Notes: generated from the letters alone by a model not told the origin. A stretch of DNA of 14,273 nucleotides from Stenotrophomonas sp. (GCA_003525885.1 DQIG01000051.1:2648-16920), one strand, 5' to 3'; positions 7,168 through 14,185 are shown, counted from the first letter of the stretch. A program made the numbers and translations.

Positions 7168-7191
7168 GGCAGGGCTGAACGGCGCCCTGCC
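7168..7191 (+). terminator. Hairpin between aph(3')-IIc and the TetR gene (possible weak terminator)
   Basis: GGCAGGGC at 7168-7175 pairs perfectly with GCCCTGCC at 7184-7191 around an 8-base loop, 20 bases after the aph stop codon. No T-run follows (the next bases are GGCAGATCTCC), so Rho-independent termination would be inefficient. It could instead protect the 3' end of the message. Confidence 0.25.
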
Positions 7192-7215
7192 GGCAGATCT
7201 CCTTGCCCTTAAAAG

Positions 7216-7233
7216 TGAGCGAACGTTCGTTCA
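7216..7233. promoter_or_regulatory. 18-bp palindrome before the TetR gene (candidate autoregulatory operator)
   Basis: The 18 bases from 7216 to 7233 read TGAGCGAACGTTCGTTCA, a palindrome centred on CG/AACGTT with one mismatched pair (position 4, G against T); the inner CGAACGTTCG is perfect. It ends two bases before the ATG of the TetR gene at 7236. TetR repressors usually bind palindromes of this size over their own promoter, so this is the obvious site for self-repression of the tetR-DUF418 pair. Confidence 0.65.
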
Positions 7234-7235
7234 TT

Positions 7236-7835
7236 ATGCCTGGCATGAACCGAACCGACCGCAACGAGCAACGCGCCGCGCAGATCCTGCAGGCGGCCCT
7301 GCAGTGTTTCCTCATCAAGGGCTTCCACCAGACCAGCATGCGCGACATCGCGCAGGCGGCCAGCGTCAGTCTCGGCAATCTCTACAACCACTTCCCGGGC
7401 AAGGAGGCGATCATCCTTGCGGTGGCCGTGGCTGAAAGCGAGGAACTGGCGCCGTTGTTGCAGCGCCTCGCCGCGGCCGACGGCGACCGCGCGCAGGTGC
7501 TGGCCTTTCTGCAGGACTTCCATGCGCTGTGCCGGCACCCGGACTGGGCGGTGCTTGCTGTCGAGGTGTTGGCCGAGAGCGCGCGCAATCCTGCCGTGGC
7601 GGAGGCCTTCGCGGCCAATCGCATGCACTTGCACCAGGCGCTGGCCGAGGCCCTGCAGCGCGTGGCGCGGCGCGAACGCCGGCGCCCTGCGCTGTCGCCG
7701 GTGATGCAGGCGCAGGTGCTGCTGGACGCCATCGAAAGCGATGCGCTGCGCCGGGGTCTGGCCGATGCCGGCGATGCGCAGGACCTGCCGTTGGATCTGG
7801 GCCTGCTGACGCTGCTGCTTGGGGCGCGCGCATGA
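7236..7835 (+). CDS. TetR-family transcriptional regulator
   Basis: This 199-residue protein has typical TetR length. The N-terminal DNA-binding domain (about 8-60) runs RAAQILQAALQCFLIKGFHQTS, then MRDIAQAASVSLGNLYNHFPGKEAI, with all the family landmarks (GFHQTSMRDIA; LYNHFPGKE). The C-terminal half is helical and variable, so the ligand cannot be inferred. The start is uncertain: ATG 7236 follows the palindrome directly and has no SD; a second ATG at 7245 and in-frame GTG/TTG codons at 7215 and 7203 are alternatives. ATG 7236 is preferred because the upstream codons would run through the operator. The stop overlaps the DUF418 start (ATGA), indicating a two-gene operon in which TetR probably represses both genes. 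Confidence 0.92.
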   Translation: MPGMNRTDRNEQRAAQILQAALQCFLIKGFHQTSMRDIAQAASVSLGNLYNHFPGKEAIILAVAVAESEELAPLLQRLAAADGDRAQVLAFLQDFHALCRHPDWAVLAVEVLAESARNPAVAEAFAANRMHLHQALAEALQRVARRERRRPALSPVMQAQVLLDAIESDALRRGLADAGDAQDLPLDLGLLTLLLGARA

Positions 7836-8866
7836 GCGCCGCTGACCGGCGGTTGCATGGCCTGGATCTGGCGCGTTACCTGGCGCTGGCTGGCATGGTG
7901 CTGGTCAACTTCCGCCTGGCGATGGCCGTGGAGGCGGACGGTGAGGGCTGGCTGGCGGGATGCTTCCATCTGCTGGAGGGCAAGGCCTCGGCGACCTTCG
8001 TCACCCTGGCCGGACTTGGCCTGGTACTGGCCACGCAACGCTCGGGCTGGATGCAGGCCAGCGTGCAGACCTGGCGGCGCGCGTTGTTCCTGCTGGTGCT
8101 GGGCCTGCTCAACCTGACCCTGTTCCCGGCCGACATCCTGCACTACTACGCGGTGTATTTCGCGCTGGCGGTGCTGTGGCTGCGCGCTTCGCCGCAGGTG
8201 CTGCTGGCCAGTATCGTCGGCCTGGCGGCCAGCTCGTTCTGGGCGCTGCTGCATTGGGACTACAGCGAGGGCTGGAACTGGCAGACGCTGCAGTACGCCG
8301 GTCTCTGGCAATGGCCGGGTGCGGCGCGCAATCTGCTGTTCAACGGCTTCCATCCCTTGCTGCCCTGGATGTGCTTCTTCCTGCTGGGCATGCTGCTGGC
8401 GCGCCTGCAGTTGTCACAGCCGCGGGTGCAGCGTGCTTTGTTGCTGCTGGGCGTACTGCTGATCGGCGCCGGCCACGCTGTGCAGCATCTTGCGCAGGGA
8501 ACGCCCTGGCAGGGGTGGCTGGGAACGCAGCCGATGCCGCCGGGACCGGCCTACGTGTTGACCGGTGCGGGCGCGGCCTGCAGCGCGATTGCCGCGTGCC
8601 TGTGGGTCAGCCGCCGGTATCCGGGGGATTGGCTGGAGCCGCTCACTGCGGCAGGGCGGATGACCCTGACCCTGTACGTCGGCCACATCCTGCTGGGCAT
8701 GGGGACGCTGGAGTGGCTGGGCCTGCTCGATGGCAGCGCCTCGCTGCCGGCCGTGCTGTTGTGGGCGTTGTCGTTCCTGATGCTGGCCACGGGCGCAGCG
8801 TGGCTGTGGTCCTGGCGGTTCGCGCGGGGCCCATTGGAAGCAGTGATGCGGCGCGTCGCCGGCTAG
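7832..8866 (+). CDS. DUF418-type multipass membrane protein (YeiB-like)
   Basis: This is a 344-residue protein with about eight to ten membrane helices. Residues 7-30 (RLHGLDLARYLALAGMVLVN) match the YeiB/acyltransferase-3-like opening R-x-x-x-LD-x-R-x-LA-x-x-G-M-x-x-VN, and the last residues (FARGPLEAVMRRVAG) match the DUF418 C-terminal pattern (GPLExLxR). The middle contains HPLLPWMCFFLLGMLLAR and GRMTLTLYVGHILLG, again YeiB-like. Members sit in the inner membrane and are suspected of acyl or small-molecule transfer; no function is established here. The ATG at 7832 overlaps the tetR stop by four bases, so translation is probably coupled. The frame is open far upstream inside tetR, but the homology begins at this Met. 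Confidence 0.85.
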   Translation: MSAADRRLHGLDLARYLALAGMVLVNFRLAMAVEADGEGWLAGCFHLLEGKASATFVTLAGLGLVLATQRSGWMQASVQTWRRALFLLVLGLLNLTLFPADILHYYAVYFALAVLWLRASPQVLLASIVGLAASSFWALLHWDYSEGWNWQTLQYAGLWQWPGAARNLLFNGFHPLLPWMCFFLLGMLLARLQLSQPRVQRALLLLGVLLIGAGHAVQHLAQGTPWQGWLGTQPMPPGPAYVLTGAGAACSAIAACLWVSRRYPGDWLEPLTAAGRMTLTLYVGHILLGMGTLEWLGLLDGSASLPAVLLWALSFLMLATGAAWLWSWRFARGPLEAVMRRVAG

Positions 8867-8895
8867 CACTTTGGTCGCGCAGGCACGATGTTGTG

Positions 8896-8909
8896 ACGGA
8901 CATGTCTGT
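8896..8909. promoter_or_regulatory. Short palindrome upstream of the APH(9)-like gene
   Basis: ACGGACATGTCTGT (8896-8909) is a 14-bp palindrome with one mismatched pair and a perfect GACATGTC core. It lies in the 99-base gap before the kinase gene at 8966, about 57 bases upstream of its start codon, a reasonable place for an operator. No clear -35/-10 pair could be assigned. The site may be chance. Confidence 0.25.
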
Positions 8910-8965
8910 GTCGCGGCCCGCGCATCTGCGATAGTGGCGGCAGGTAATACTTTCCGCTTGCATCC

Positions 8966-9970
8966 ATGTCATCCGCTTCGGCGCAGCATCTCGGCGAAGT
9001 CCTTCAGCAGTCCTATGGCATCACCGCTACCGCCGTGGTGCCACGCCCGGTTGGCGCCGATGCCAACGCCAGCGTGTATCGCATCGATGCACGGCGCGGG
9101 CAATGGTGGTTGAAATGCCGCAGCTACCAGGTTGCCCCTGCCGTCTGGGACACCCTGCATTGGCTGCGCGGCACGCTGGGTATCGAGGAAATCGTTGCGC
9201 CCTGGCCGGCTTTGACCGGTGGAGCATCGGTGCAGCGCTGGGGCCTGCAGTTCACTCTGTTCCCGTATGTGGAAGGCCAGTCCGGCTTCGAGGCGGCGTT
9301 GAGCCGCGCGCAATGGCAACGGTTGGGCGAGGTACTGCGGCGCCTGCACGAGGCGTGCCCACCACCGGATCTGCAGGAGGCGCTGCCGGGCATACGGATG
9401 GAAACCGCAGCGCTTGATACCGTCGGGCAATGGCTGGCCGGCGAGGGCCTGGCGGCCGCCAAGGATGGGCTGGGCCGTGCCTTCGTTTCCGTCTGGGACC
9501 AGCAGCACGCGCGCATTGCGGCGCTGCATGCGCAGGCACTGCAGCTGCACGCGGCGTTGCAGGATGTCCCGGTGCGGCTGCACCTGTGCCACACCGACCT
9601 GCATGCCGGCAATCTGCTGATGGGCAACGACGGCGGCCTGCACCTGATCGACTGGGATGGCCTGTCGCTCGCGCCGCGCGAGCGCGACCTGATGTTCATT
9701 GGTGCTGCTGTCGGCGGGCGCTGGGGGCGCGAGAACCCGCTGGGATTCGAGGAGGGCTATGGCAGCGACCGCGGCGACCCTCGCTGGATTGCCTGGTACC
9801 GGCACTGGCGCATCCTGCAGGACCTGATCGAGTTCCAGCAGGTACTGCTGGGTAGTGATGGAGAGGATCGTTCGCCGCAGCTGCGCCGGCAGTCGCTGCA
9901 TTTCCTCAGCGAACAGTTCGCGCCGGGCAATGTGTTCGACGCGGCCGAGCGGGTGTATCGCGCGCTGTAA
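8966..9970 (+). CDS. APH-fold phosphotransferase, probable spectinomycin phosphotransferase (APH(9)-like)
   Basis: This 334-residue protein has the APH/choline-kinase fold. K50 (WWLKCR) is the likely ATP lysine, FTLFPYVEG (96-104) is the hinge, the catalytic loop is LCHTD211LHAGN216LL, and the metal motif is LIDWD (227-231). The following GLSLAPRERDLMFIG (232-246), and GFEEGYGSDRGDPRWIAWYR (260-279), resemble the APH(9)-I spectinomycin kinases, whose length (about 330) also fits. S. maltophilia genomes are known to carry a spectinomycin phosphotransferase homologue close to aph(3')-IIc, which I recall but cannot check here. The main alternative is another APH-family kinase acting on a metabolite. 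ATG 8966 lacks a nearby SD, and the next Met is far downstream at residue 145. It ends next to a SMAG hairpin shared with the convergent eamA gene. Confidence 0.82.
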   Translation: MSSASAQHLGEVLQQSYGITATAVVPRPVGADANASVYRIDARRGQWWLKCRSYQVAPAVWDTLHWLRGTLGIEEIVAPWPALTGGASVQRWGLQFTLFPYVEGQSGFEAALSRAQWQRLGEVLRRLHEACPPPDLQEALPGIRMETAALDTVGQWLAGEGLAAAKDGLGRAFVSVWDQQHARIAALHAQALQLHAALQDVPVRLHLCHTDLHAGNLLMGNDGGLHLIDWDGLSLAPRERDLMFIGAAVGGRWGRENPLGFEEGYGSDRGDPRWIAWYRHWRILQDLIEFQQVLLGSDGEDRSPQLRRQSLHFLSEQFAPGNVFDAAERVYRAL

Positions 9971-9984
9971 GGCGCACAGGAATC

Positions 9985-10007
9985 ATCCACGCATGGCGTG
10001 GATCTAC
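9985..10007 (-). repeat. SMAG (GTAG-type) palindromic repeat between convergent genes
   Basis: On the minus strand this reads GTAG followed by ATCCACGC, loop CAT, and GCGTGGAT: a perfect 8-bp stem with a 3-base loop and the GTAG head typical of the SMAG repeats scattered through S. maltophilia. It lies between the end of the APH(9)-like gene (9970) and the eamA-family gene. The TAG of its GTAG head is the eamA stop codon. Such hairpins between convergent genes can act as bidirectional mRNA 3' ends. Confidence 0.85.
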
Positions 10008-10930
10008 TCGGCGGGCTTGGCCGCTGCCGAGGCGGCGGCACTTGCGGCGCGGCGCGACAGTACGGCTTCGCGGTGGGCGATATAGGCGTTGGCGGCGAGG
10101 ATGATGCCGGCCCCCATGATCGTCCAGCGGTCCACGCTTTCGTTGAACAACAGCCAGCCACACAGCGTCACCAGCGGCAGCTGCAGGAAGCTGATCGGGG
10201 TCAGGGCGGAGACTTCGCCCAGCCGTAGCGCACGGGTCCACAACAGCTGGCCGATGGTGCCGAGCACGCCGGTGGTCAGCAGCCACAGCCACGCCAGCCC
10301 AGTCGGCCAGACCCAGACGAACAGGGCCGGCACCAGCGACAGCGGCACCCAGAACACGTAGGTGTAAAGCACTACGGTATCGGCACTGTCGACGCGGGTC
10401 AGCTGCTTGATCTGGATCGCCACCAGCGAGCTGAGCACCGCCGCACCCACCGCGACCAGGCTGCCGGCGGTGAAGCCGGCGGTGCCGGGACGCACGATCA
10501 CCAGTACGCCGATGAAGCCGACCACGACCGCGGCCCAGCGGCGCACGCGCACGGTTTCACCCAGCCACAGCACGGCGGCAATGGTGACGAACAGCGGCGT
10601 GGAGTACGACAGCGAAACTGCCTGCGCCAACGGCAGGTGGCCCAGCGCCCAGAACGCGCACAGCATCGAGCCCAGGCCGATCGCACTGCGCACGAAATAG
10701 CGCGGCAGCTGCTGCGTCTTCAGCGGCGCGTGGCCGGGGCGCAGCAGCATCGGCAGCAACGCGAGCAGACCGAATGCATTGCGGAAGAACGCCACTTCCT
10801 GGGTCGGGACGTAACGGGTGGCATAGCGGATGGCCACCGCCATCAGGCCGAATGCCATCGTACTGCCGAGCATCAGCAGCGCCGCCCGCATCGGGGTGGC
10901 GCTGGGGGAAAGGGCGGGGCTGTTCACCAC
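10004..10930 (-). CDS. EamA/DMT-family inner-membrane transporter
   Basis: This 308-residue protein has about ten membrane helices arranged as two EamA repeats. The first runs about residues 13-147 (AFGLMAVAIRYATRYVPTQE-type opening, ending GFIGVLVIVRPG) and the second about 157-290 (SALTPISFLQLPLVTLCGW; GAGIILAANAYIAHRE). The drug/metabolite transporter superfamily exports or imports small metabolites; the substrate is unknown. The start is a GTG: tandem GTG codons at 10930 and 10927 overlap the murB stop (GTGGTGA), which suggests translational coupling. An ATG at 10891 would remove 13 residues but has no SD. The tail after the last helix is Ala-rich (RRAASAAASAAAKPAE) and the stop codon is part of a SMAG repeat. 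Confidence 0.88.
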   Translation of the reverse strand: MVNSPALSPSATPMRAALLMLGSTMAFGLMAVAIRYATRYVPTQEVAFFRNAFGLLALLPMLLRPGHAPLKTQQLPRYFVRSAIGLGSMLCAFWALGHLPLAQAVSLSYSTPLFVTIAAVLWLGETVRVRRWAAVVVGFIGVLVIVRPGTAGFTAGSLVAVGAAVLSSLVAIQIKQLTRVDSADTVVLYTYVFWVPLSLVPALFVWVWPTGLAWLWLLTTGVLGTIGQLLWTRALRLGEVSALTPISFLQLPLVTLCGWLLFNESVDRWTIMGAGIILAANAYIAHREAVLSRRAASAAASAAAKPAE

Positions 10931-11985
10931 TGTGCGCCGAGCAGGCGGGGCTCCGGTTCGATCGGCACGCCGAATTTCTCCAGCACCGAGGCCGAGATGC
11001 GGCGCGCCAGCGCCAGCAGTTCAGCGCCGCTGGCATTGCCGTGGTTGACCAGTACCAGCGCGTGGCTGGGGGCAACGCCGGCATCGCCTTCGCGGAAGCC
11101 CTTCCAGCCGCAGGACTCGATCATCCAAGCCGCAGAGACCTTGCGCTTGTCGTCCTGCTCGGCCGGGAACACGGGCAGGTCGGGGAAGTGCTGCAGCAGC
11201 ACGTCGACCTGTTCCAGTGGCAGCACCGGATTCTTGAAAAAGCTGCCGGCGTTGCCGAGTACATCCGGATCGGGCAGCTTGCGGCGGCGGATCGCGATCA
11301 CCGCATTGGCCACGTCCACCGCACCCGGCAGCTCCACGCCCTGTACCTGCAGTTCCTCGCGGATGCCGGCGTAGTCCATGCGCAGATCGTGCAGCAGTGG
11401 CAGCTTCAGTTCGATGGCGGTAATCAGGTAGCGATCGGGCTGTTGCTTGAACACGCTGTCGCGGTAGGCGAAGCCACACTGTTCGTTGTCCAGCCGTACC
11501 CAGGCCTGTTCCTGGCAGTCCCAGGCCTCGACGGCCTGGATGAACTCGCCGACCTGCGCGCCATAGGCGCCGATGTTCTGGATCGGCGCGGCACCGGCGG
11601 TGCCGGGAATCAACGCCAGGTTTTCCAGCCCCGACAGGCCTTCCTGCAGCGACCACATCACCAGGCCGTGCCAGGGCACGCCGGCGCCAGCGCGGATCAC
11701 TGCATGGTCGGCGCGATGTTCAAGAAAACTGATGTCCCGGTTGCCGAATACCAGCACGGTGCCGGGCAGGTCCTCGGCGATGAGCACGTTGCTGCCGCTG
11801 CCCAGCACCAGCAGCGGGCCGCTGGCCACGTCGGGCAATGCCAGTACTTCCGGCAGCAGCGCGGGATCGTGCAGTTCCAGCAGCTGCGCGGCGCTGGCCT
11901 GCACGTGGAAGGTATTGAGTGCCTTTAGCGGCGCATTGCGGGTGAGCGTCCAGCGCAGCGGGGCGTTGCCGTCGACGGTATCCAT
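10924..11985 (-). CDS. murB: UDP-N-acetylenolpyruvoylglucosamine reductase (type I)
   Basis: MurB reduces UDP-GlcNAc-enolpyruvate to UDP-MurNAc using NADPH and FAD, the second committed step of peptidoglycan precursor synthesis in the cytoplasm. The 353 residues fit the E. coli-type enzyme. FAD-site motifs are LGSGSNVLI (61-69), RAGAG (98-102) and IPGTAGAAPIQNIGAYG (126-142). YRDS (174-177) carries the active-site Arg, GNAGSFFKNP (244-253) carries the proton-donor Ser248, and IEPEPRLLG near the C-terminus holds the third catalytic residue, a Glu. ATG 11985 is preferred because the conserved N-terminus starts there. An in-frame GTG at 11997 overlaps the pyrD stop (GTGA) and would add four residues. 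The gene lies immediately downstream of pyrD, and its stop overlaps the eamA-family start. Confidence 0.96.
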   Translation of the reverse strand: MDTVDGNAPLRWTLTRNAPLKALNTFHVQASAAQLLELHDPALLPEVLALPDVASGPLLVLGSGSNVLIAEDLPGTVLVFGNRDISFLEHRADHAVIRAGAGVPWHGLVMWSLQEGLSGLENLALIPGTAGAAPIQNIGAYGAQVGEFIQAVEAWDCQEQAWVRLDNEQCGFAYRDSVFKQQPDRYLITAIELKLPLLHDLRMDYAGIREELQVQGVELPGAVDVANAVIAIRRRKLPDPDVLGNAGSFFKNPVLPLEQVDVLLQHFPDLPVFPAEQDDKRKVSAAWMIESCGWKGFREGDAGVAPSHALVLVNHGNASGAELLALARRISASVLEKFGVPIEPEPRLLGAQW

Positions 11986-11993
11986 GGGCGCGC

Positions 11994-13049
11994 TCACAGC
12001 GGGGCCACCGCGCCGCGGCTCGGCGCTTCGCGGCGGCGACGGATCGCTTCCACGCATTCGGAAACCAGCGCCGGGCCGCGGAAGATCAGGCCGCTGTAGC
12101 ACTGCACCAGCGCAGCACCGGCCGCCATCTTGGCCACCGCATCGGCGCCGGACAGGATGCCGCCAACGCCGATCAGCGGCACCGATTCGGGCAGGCGCGA
12201 GCGCAGGCGGCGCAGCACCAGCGTGGACTGCTCCAGCACCGGCGCGCCGGACAGGCCGCCGGCCTCATTGGCCAGCGGATCGCCTGCCACCTTGCTGTGG
12301 TCGATGGTGGTGTTGGTGGCGATCACGCCGTCCACCTGCAGCTCGCCCAGCACGCGGGCGGCGGCATCGATGTCGCGTTCGCTGAGGTCCGGCGCCACCT
12401 TCACCAGCATCGGCACGCGGCGGCCGTGCCGGGCGGCAAGGTCTTCCTGTCGGTCGCGCAGCTGGCTGACCAGCTGGCGCAGCGCGGTTTCTTCCTGCAG
12501 CTCACGCAGGCCGGCGGTGTTGGGCGAGGAGATGTTGACGGTGATGTAATCGGCCAGCGGGTACACCTTGTCCAGGCAGGCGATGTAATCGTCCACGGCC
12601 TGCTCGTTGGGAGTGTCCTTGTTCTTGCCGATGTTGATGCCAAGCAGGCCGCGGCGGTTGCGCGCGCGCTCAACGTTGCGTACCAGCGCGTCCACGCCCG
12701 CATTGTTGAAGCCCATGCGGTTGATGATCGCGTTGTGCGCCGGCAGCCGGAACAGGCGCGGTTGCGGATTGCCGGCCTGCGGGCGCGGGGTGATGGTGCC
12801 GATCTCGACGAAGCCGAAACCCAGCGCGAACAGTGCATCGATGTGCTCGCCGTTCTTGTCCAGGCCGGCGGCCAGGCCGACCGGATTGGGGAACGTCAGC
12901 CCGAACACAGTGCTCGGCATCGGCGCGATGCGGGCGGCCAGCAACGGCGTGGTGCCGGTGCGGTAGGCCAGGTCCAGTGCGGACAGGCCGAGGCCGTGGG
13001 CGCGCTCGGCGTCGAGCGAGAACAGGAAGGGGCGGGCAAGCGAATACAT
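11994..13049 (-). CDS. pyrD: Dihydroorotate dehydrogenase (quinone), class 2
   Basis: PyrD oxidises dihydroorotate to orotate with ubiquinone as acceptor, the fourth step of pyrimidine synthesis, at the inner face of the membrane. The 351 residues include the N-terminal class 2 extension that forms the quinone tunnel (MYSLARPFLFSLDAERAH). Key motifs are NPVGLAAGLDKNG (55-67), the substrate loop NRMGFNNAG (110-118), the catalytic serine S175 in VNISSPNTAGLR (171-182, same number as in E. coli), VKVAPDLS (216-223), TNTT (245-248) and the FMN-phosphate loop IGVGGI (293-298). The ATG at 13049 is eight bases after the methyltransferase stop. It is followed by murB with touching or overlapping ends. 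The C-terminal tail (RRREAPSRGAVAPL) is slightly extended and looks unstructured. Confidence 0.97.
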   Translation of the reverse strand: MYSLARPFLFSLDAERAHGLGLSALDLAYRTGTTPLLAARIAPMPSTVFGLTFPNPVGLAAGLDKNGEHIDALFALGFGFVEIGTITPRPQAGNPQPRLFRLPAHNAIINRMGFNNAGVDALVRNVERARNRRGLLGINIGKNKDTPNEQAVDDYIACLDKVYPLADYITVNISSPNTAGLRELQEETALRQLVSQLRDRQEDLAARHGRRVPMLVKVAPDLSERDIDAAARVLGELQVDGVIATNTTIDHSKVAGDPLANEAGGLSGAPVLEQSTLVLRRLRSRLPESVPLIGVGGILSGADAVAKMAAGAALVQCYSGLIFRGPALVSECVEAIRRRREAPSRGAVAPL

Positions 13050-13057
13050 GCGTCGGT

Positions 13058-13828
13058 TCAGTCCAGCGTGCCGAGGAAGGCTCGGGTTCGATATTCAAAA
13101 GCGACCTGGCCGTCGACCGCGTGGGCGGCGAACAGGTCCTGCAGAGCGTCGATCATCGCCGCGTGGCGAGGATGACCGGATTGGGGTGCATAGGAGGAGG
13201 ACAGCAGGCGCCCGCGCAGGGCATCGAGGTCCAGGTACTGCACGTTCGGCAGCTGCACCATGCCGCGCAGGCCAGGGCCGAACCAGGCCTGCATGGTGGC
13301 GTCGTCCTGGTAGCGCTCGGCTACGGCGGTGTAGTCGGTGCCGTAGTCCAGCAGCAGCTGTTCGTAACCGACCAGGAACGGGCTGGCATCGAGCAGGCGC
13401 GAATTCCAGTAGATCAATGCCTGGCCGCCGGGGCGCAGGATGCGCTGCCATTCGGCGCGTACCGCCACGGTGTCGAACCAGTGGAACGCCTGCGCAACGC
13501 TGACCAGGTCGATGCTGGCATCGTTCAGCCCGGTGGCCTCGGCGCGTCCATCGATCGCACGGAACTGCGAATACTGTGGGGCCAGCCATTCCTCGGCCGC
13601 GCCGCGCATGGCCGCGTTGGGTTCAACGGCAACCACGGGGTGACCGCTGGCCAGGAACAGGCGGCTGGAGATGCCGGTGCCGGCGCCGATGTCGGCGACC
13701 AGGGCCTCGTGGCTGACATCCATCGGGCCATGCAGCCATTCCAGCAGGGATGGCGGGTAGTCGGGCCGGTAGCGGACGTAGTCGGCGACGCGGCTGCTGA
13801 AGCGTTCGGTGCTGTCGGAGGCGGTCAT
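13058..13828 (-). CDS. Class I SAM-dependent methyltransferase
   Basis: This 256-residue soluble protein has the Rossmann-type methyltransferase fold. Motif I is VADIGAGTG (44-52), the ribose-binding acid is E69 in VAVEPN, motif II/III is DGRAEATGLNDASIDLV (93-109), QAFHWF (113-118) is characteristic of a small-molecule methyltransferase subgroup (Methyltransf_11, trans-aconitate-methyltransferase-like), and motif IV/V is ILRPGGQALIYWN. The methyl acceptor is unknown. The N-terminus (FSSRVADYVRYRPDYP) matches this subgroup and fixes the ATG at 13828, five bases after the stop of the DUF4190 gene. The following pyrD gene starts eight bases after its stop, so all are likely co-transcribed. Confidence 0.92.
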   Translation of the reverse strand: MTASDSTERFSSRVADYVRYRPDYPPSLLEWLHGPMDVSHEALVADIGAGTGISSRLFLASGHPVVAVEPNAAMRGAAEEWLAPQYSQFRAIDGRAEATGLNDASIDLVSVAQAFHWFDTVAVRAEWQRILRPGGQALIYWNSRLLDASPFLVGYEQLLLDYGTDYTAVAERYQDDATMQAWFGPGLRGMVQLPNVQYLDLDALRGRLLSSSYAPQSGHPRHAAMIDALQDLFAAHAVDGQVAFEYRTRAFLGTLD

Positions 13829-13833
13829 GGCGA

Positions 13834-14118
13834 TCAGTTCGACATCGCGGCGAGCCAGGCCAGGCCACCGAAGAACAGGATGAAGACAGTGATGGCAGCG
13901 ATCACGGCGCCGACCATCACCCAGCCCAGCACCAGGCCGGTGACGGCAAGGCCATCGCCTTCCAGTTCGTGCGGGCGGCGGCGGATTTCGGCGCGGGCCA
14001 TGTGGCCGGTGATGATGGCCACGATGCTGGCCACGAAGGGCAGGACGGTCCAGCTGGCAATGCCCATGACCAGGCTGACTACGGCCAGGGCGCTTGTCTG
14101 TCGGGGTGCCACGCTCAT
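13834..14118 (-). CDS. DUF4190-type small membrane protein
   Basis: This is a 94-residue protein with two hydrophobic segments (about 10-35, ALAVVSLVMGIASWTVLPFV, and 59-87). The pattern T-S-x-LAVVSLVMGIxSW, then ASIVAIITGHMARAEIRR, then G-x-GLAVTGLVLGWVM fits DUF4190, a family of unknown function. The ATG at 14118 is supported by a textbook Shine-Dalgarno, AAGGAGGA, five bases upstream (14124-14131 on the plus strand). An upstream in-frame ATG at 14145 would put that SD inside the gene and is rejected. It appears to be the first gene of the minus-strand run ending with the EamA transporter. Confidence 0.85.
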   Translation of the reverse strand: MSVAPRQTSALAVVSLVMGIASWTVLPFVASIVAIITGHMARAEIRRRPHELEGDGLAVTGLVLGWVMVGAVIAAITVFILFFGGLAWLAAMSN

Positions 14119-14123
14119 CGGGG

Positions 14124-14131
14124 TCCTCCTT
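14124..14131 (-). promoter_or_regulatory. Strong Shine-Dalgarno of the DUF4190 gene
   Basis: The minus strand reads AAGGAGGA, five bases before ATG 14118. It is the best ribosome-binding site in the window and decides the start of the DUF4190 gene. Confidence 0.85.
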
Positions 14132-14185
14132 GGCAGTGTGCACATGATAGTGCGTCTGCCCGGGCAATCCCATGGGCAGTGCCCT

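Noticed and set aside
7168..7191. A strong Rho-independent terminator after aph
   Set aside because: The stem is good but no T-run follows, so it is listed only as a weak hairpin.
5768..7378. A 536-codon open frame on the minus strand across DUF2938, aph and the start of tetR
   Set aside because: It is antisense to three genes with clear family motifs, is rich in Arg, Gln, His and Pro, and shows no domain; it is a high-GC shadow frame.
7529..7831. Upstream extension of the DUF418 reading frame into tetR
   Set aside because: The extension is the shifted frame of a clear TetR protein. DUF418 homology begins at ATG 7832, which overlaps the tetR stop.
8969..9901. A 310-codon minus-strand frame opposite the APH(9)-like kinase
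   Set aside because: The plus strand carries the full kinase motif set in order; the opposite frame has no recognisable domain.
11986..12102. A 39-residue N-terminal extension of MurB
   Set aside because: It overlaps the pyrD 3' end out of frame and shows no MurB homology; only the GTG at 11997 remains a realistic alternative.
14156..14179. Dyad CTGCCC/GGGCAG upstream of the DUF4190 gene, considered as an operator
   Set aside because: The arms are six bases of GC-rich sequence with a nested CCCGGG, easily due to chance, and no promoter elements could be aligned with it.
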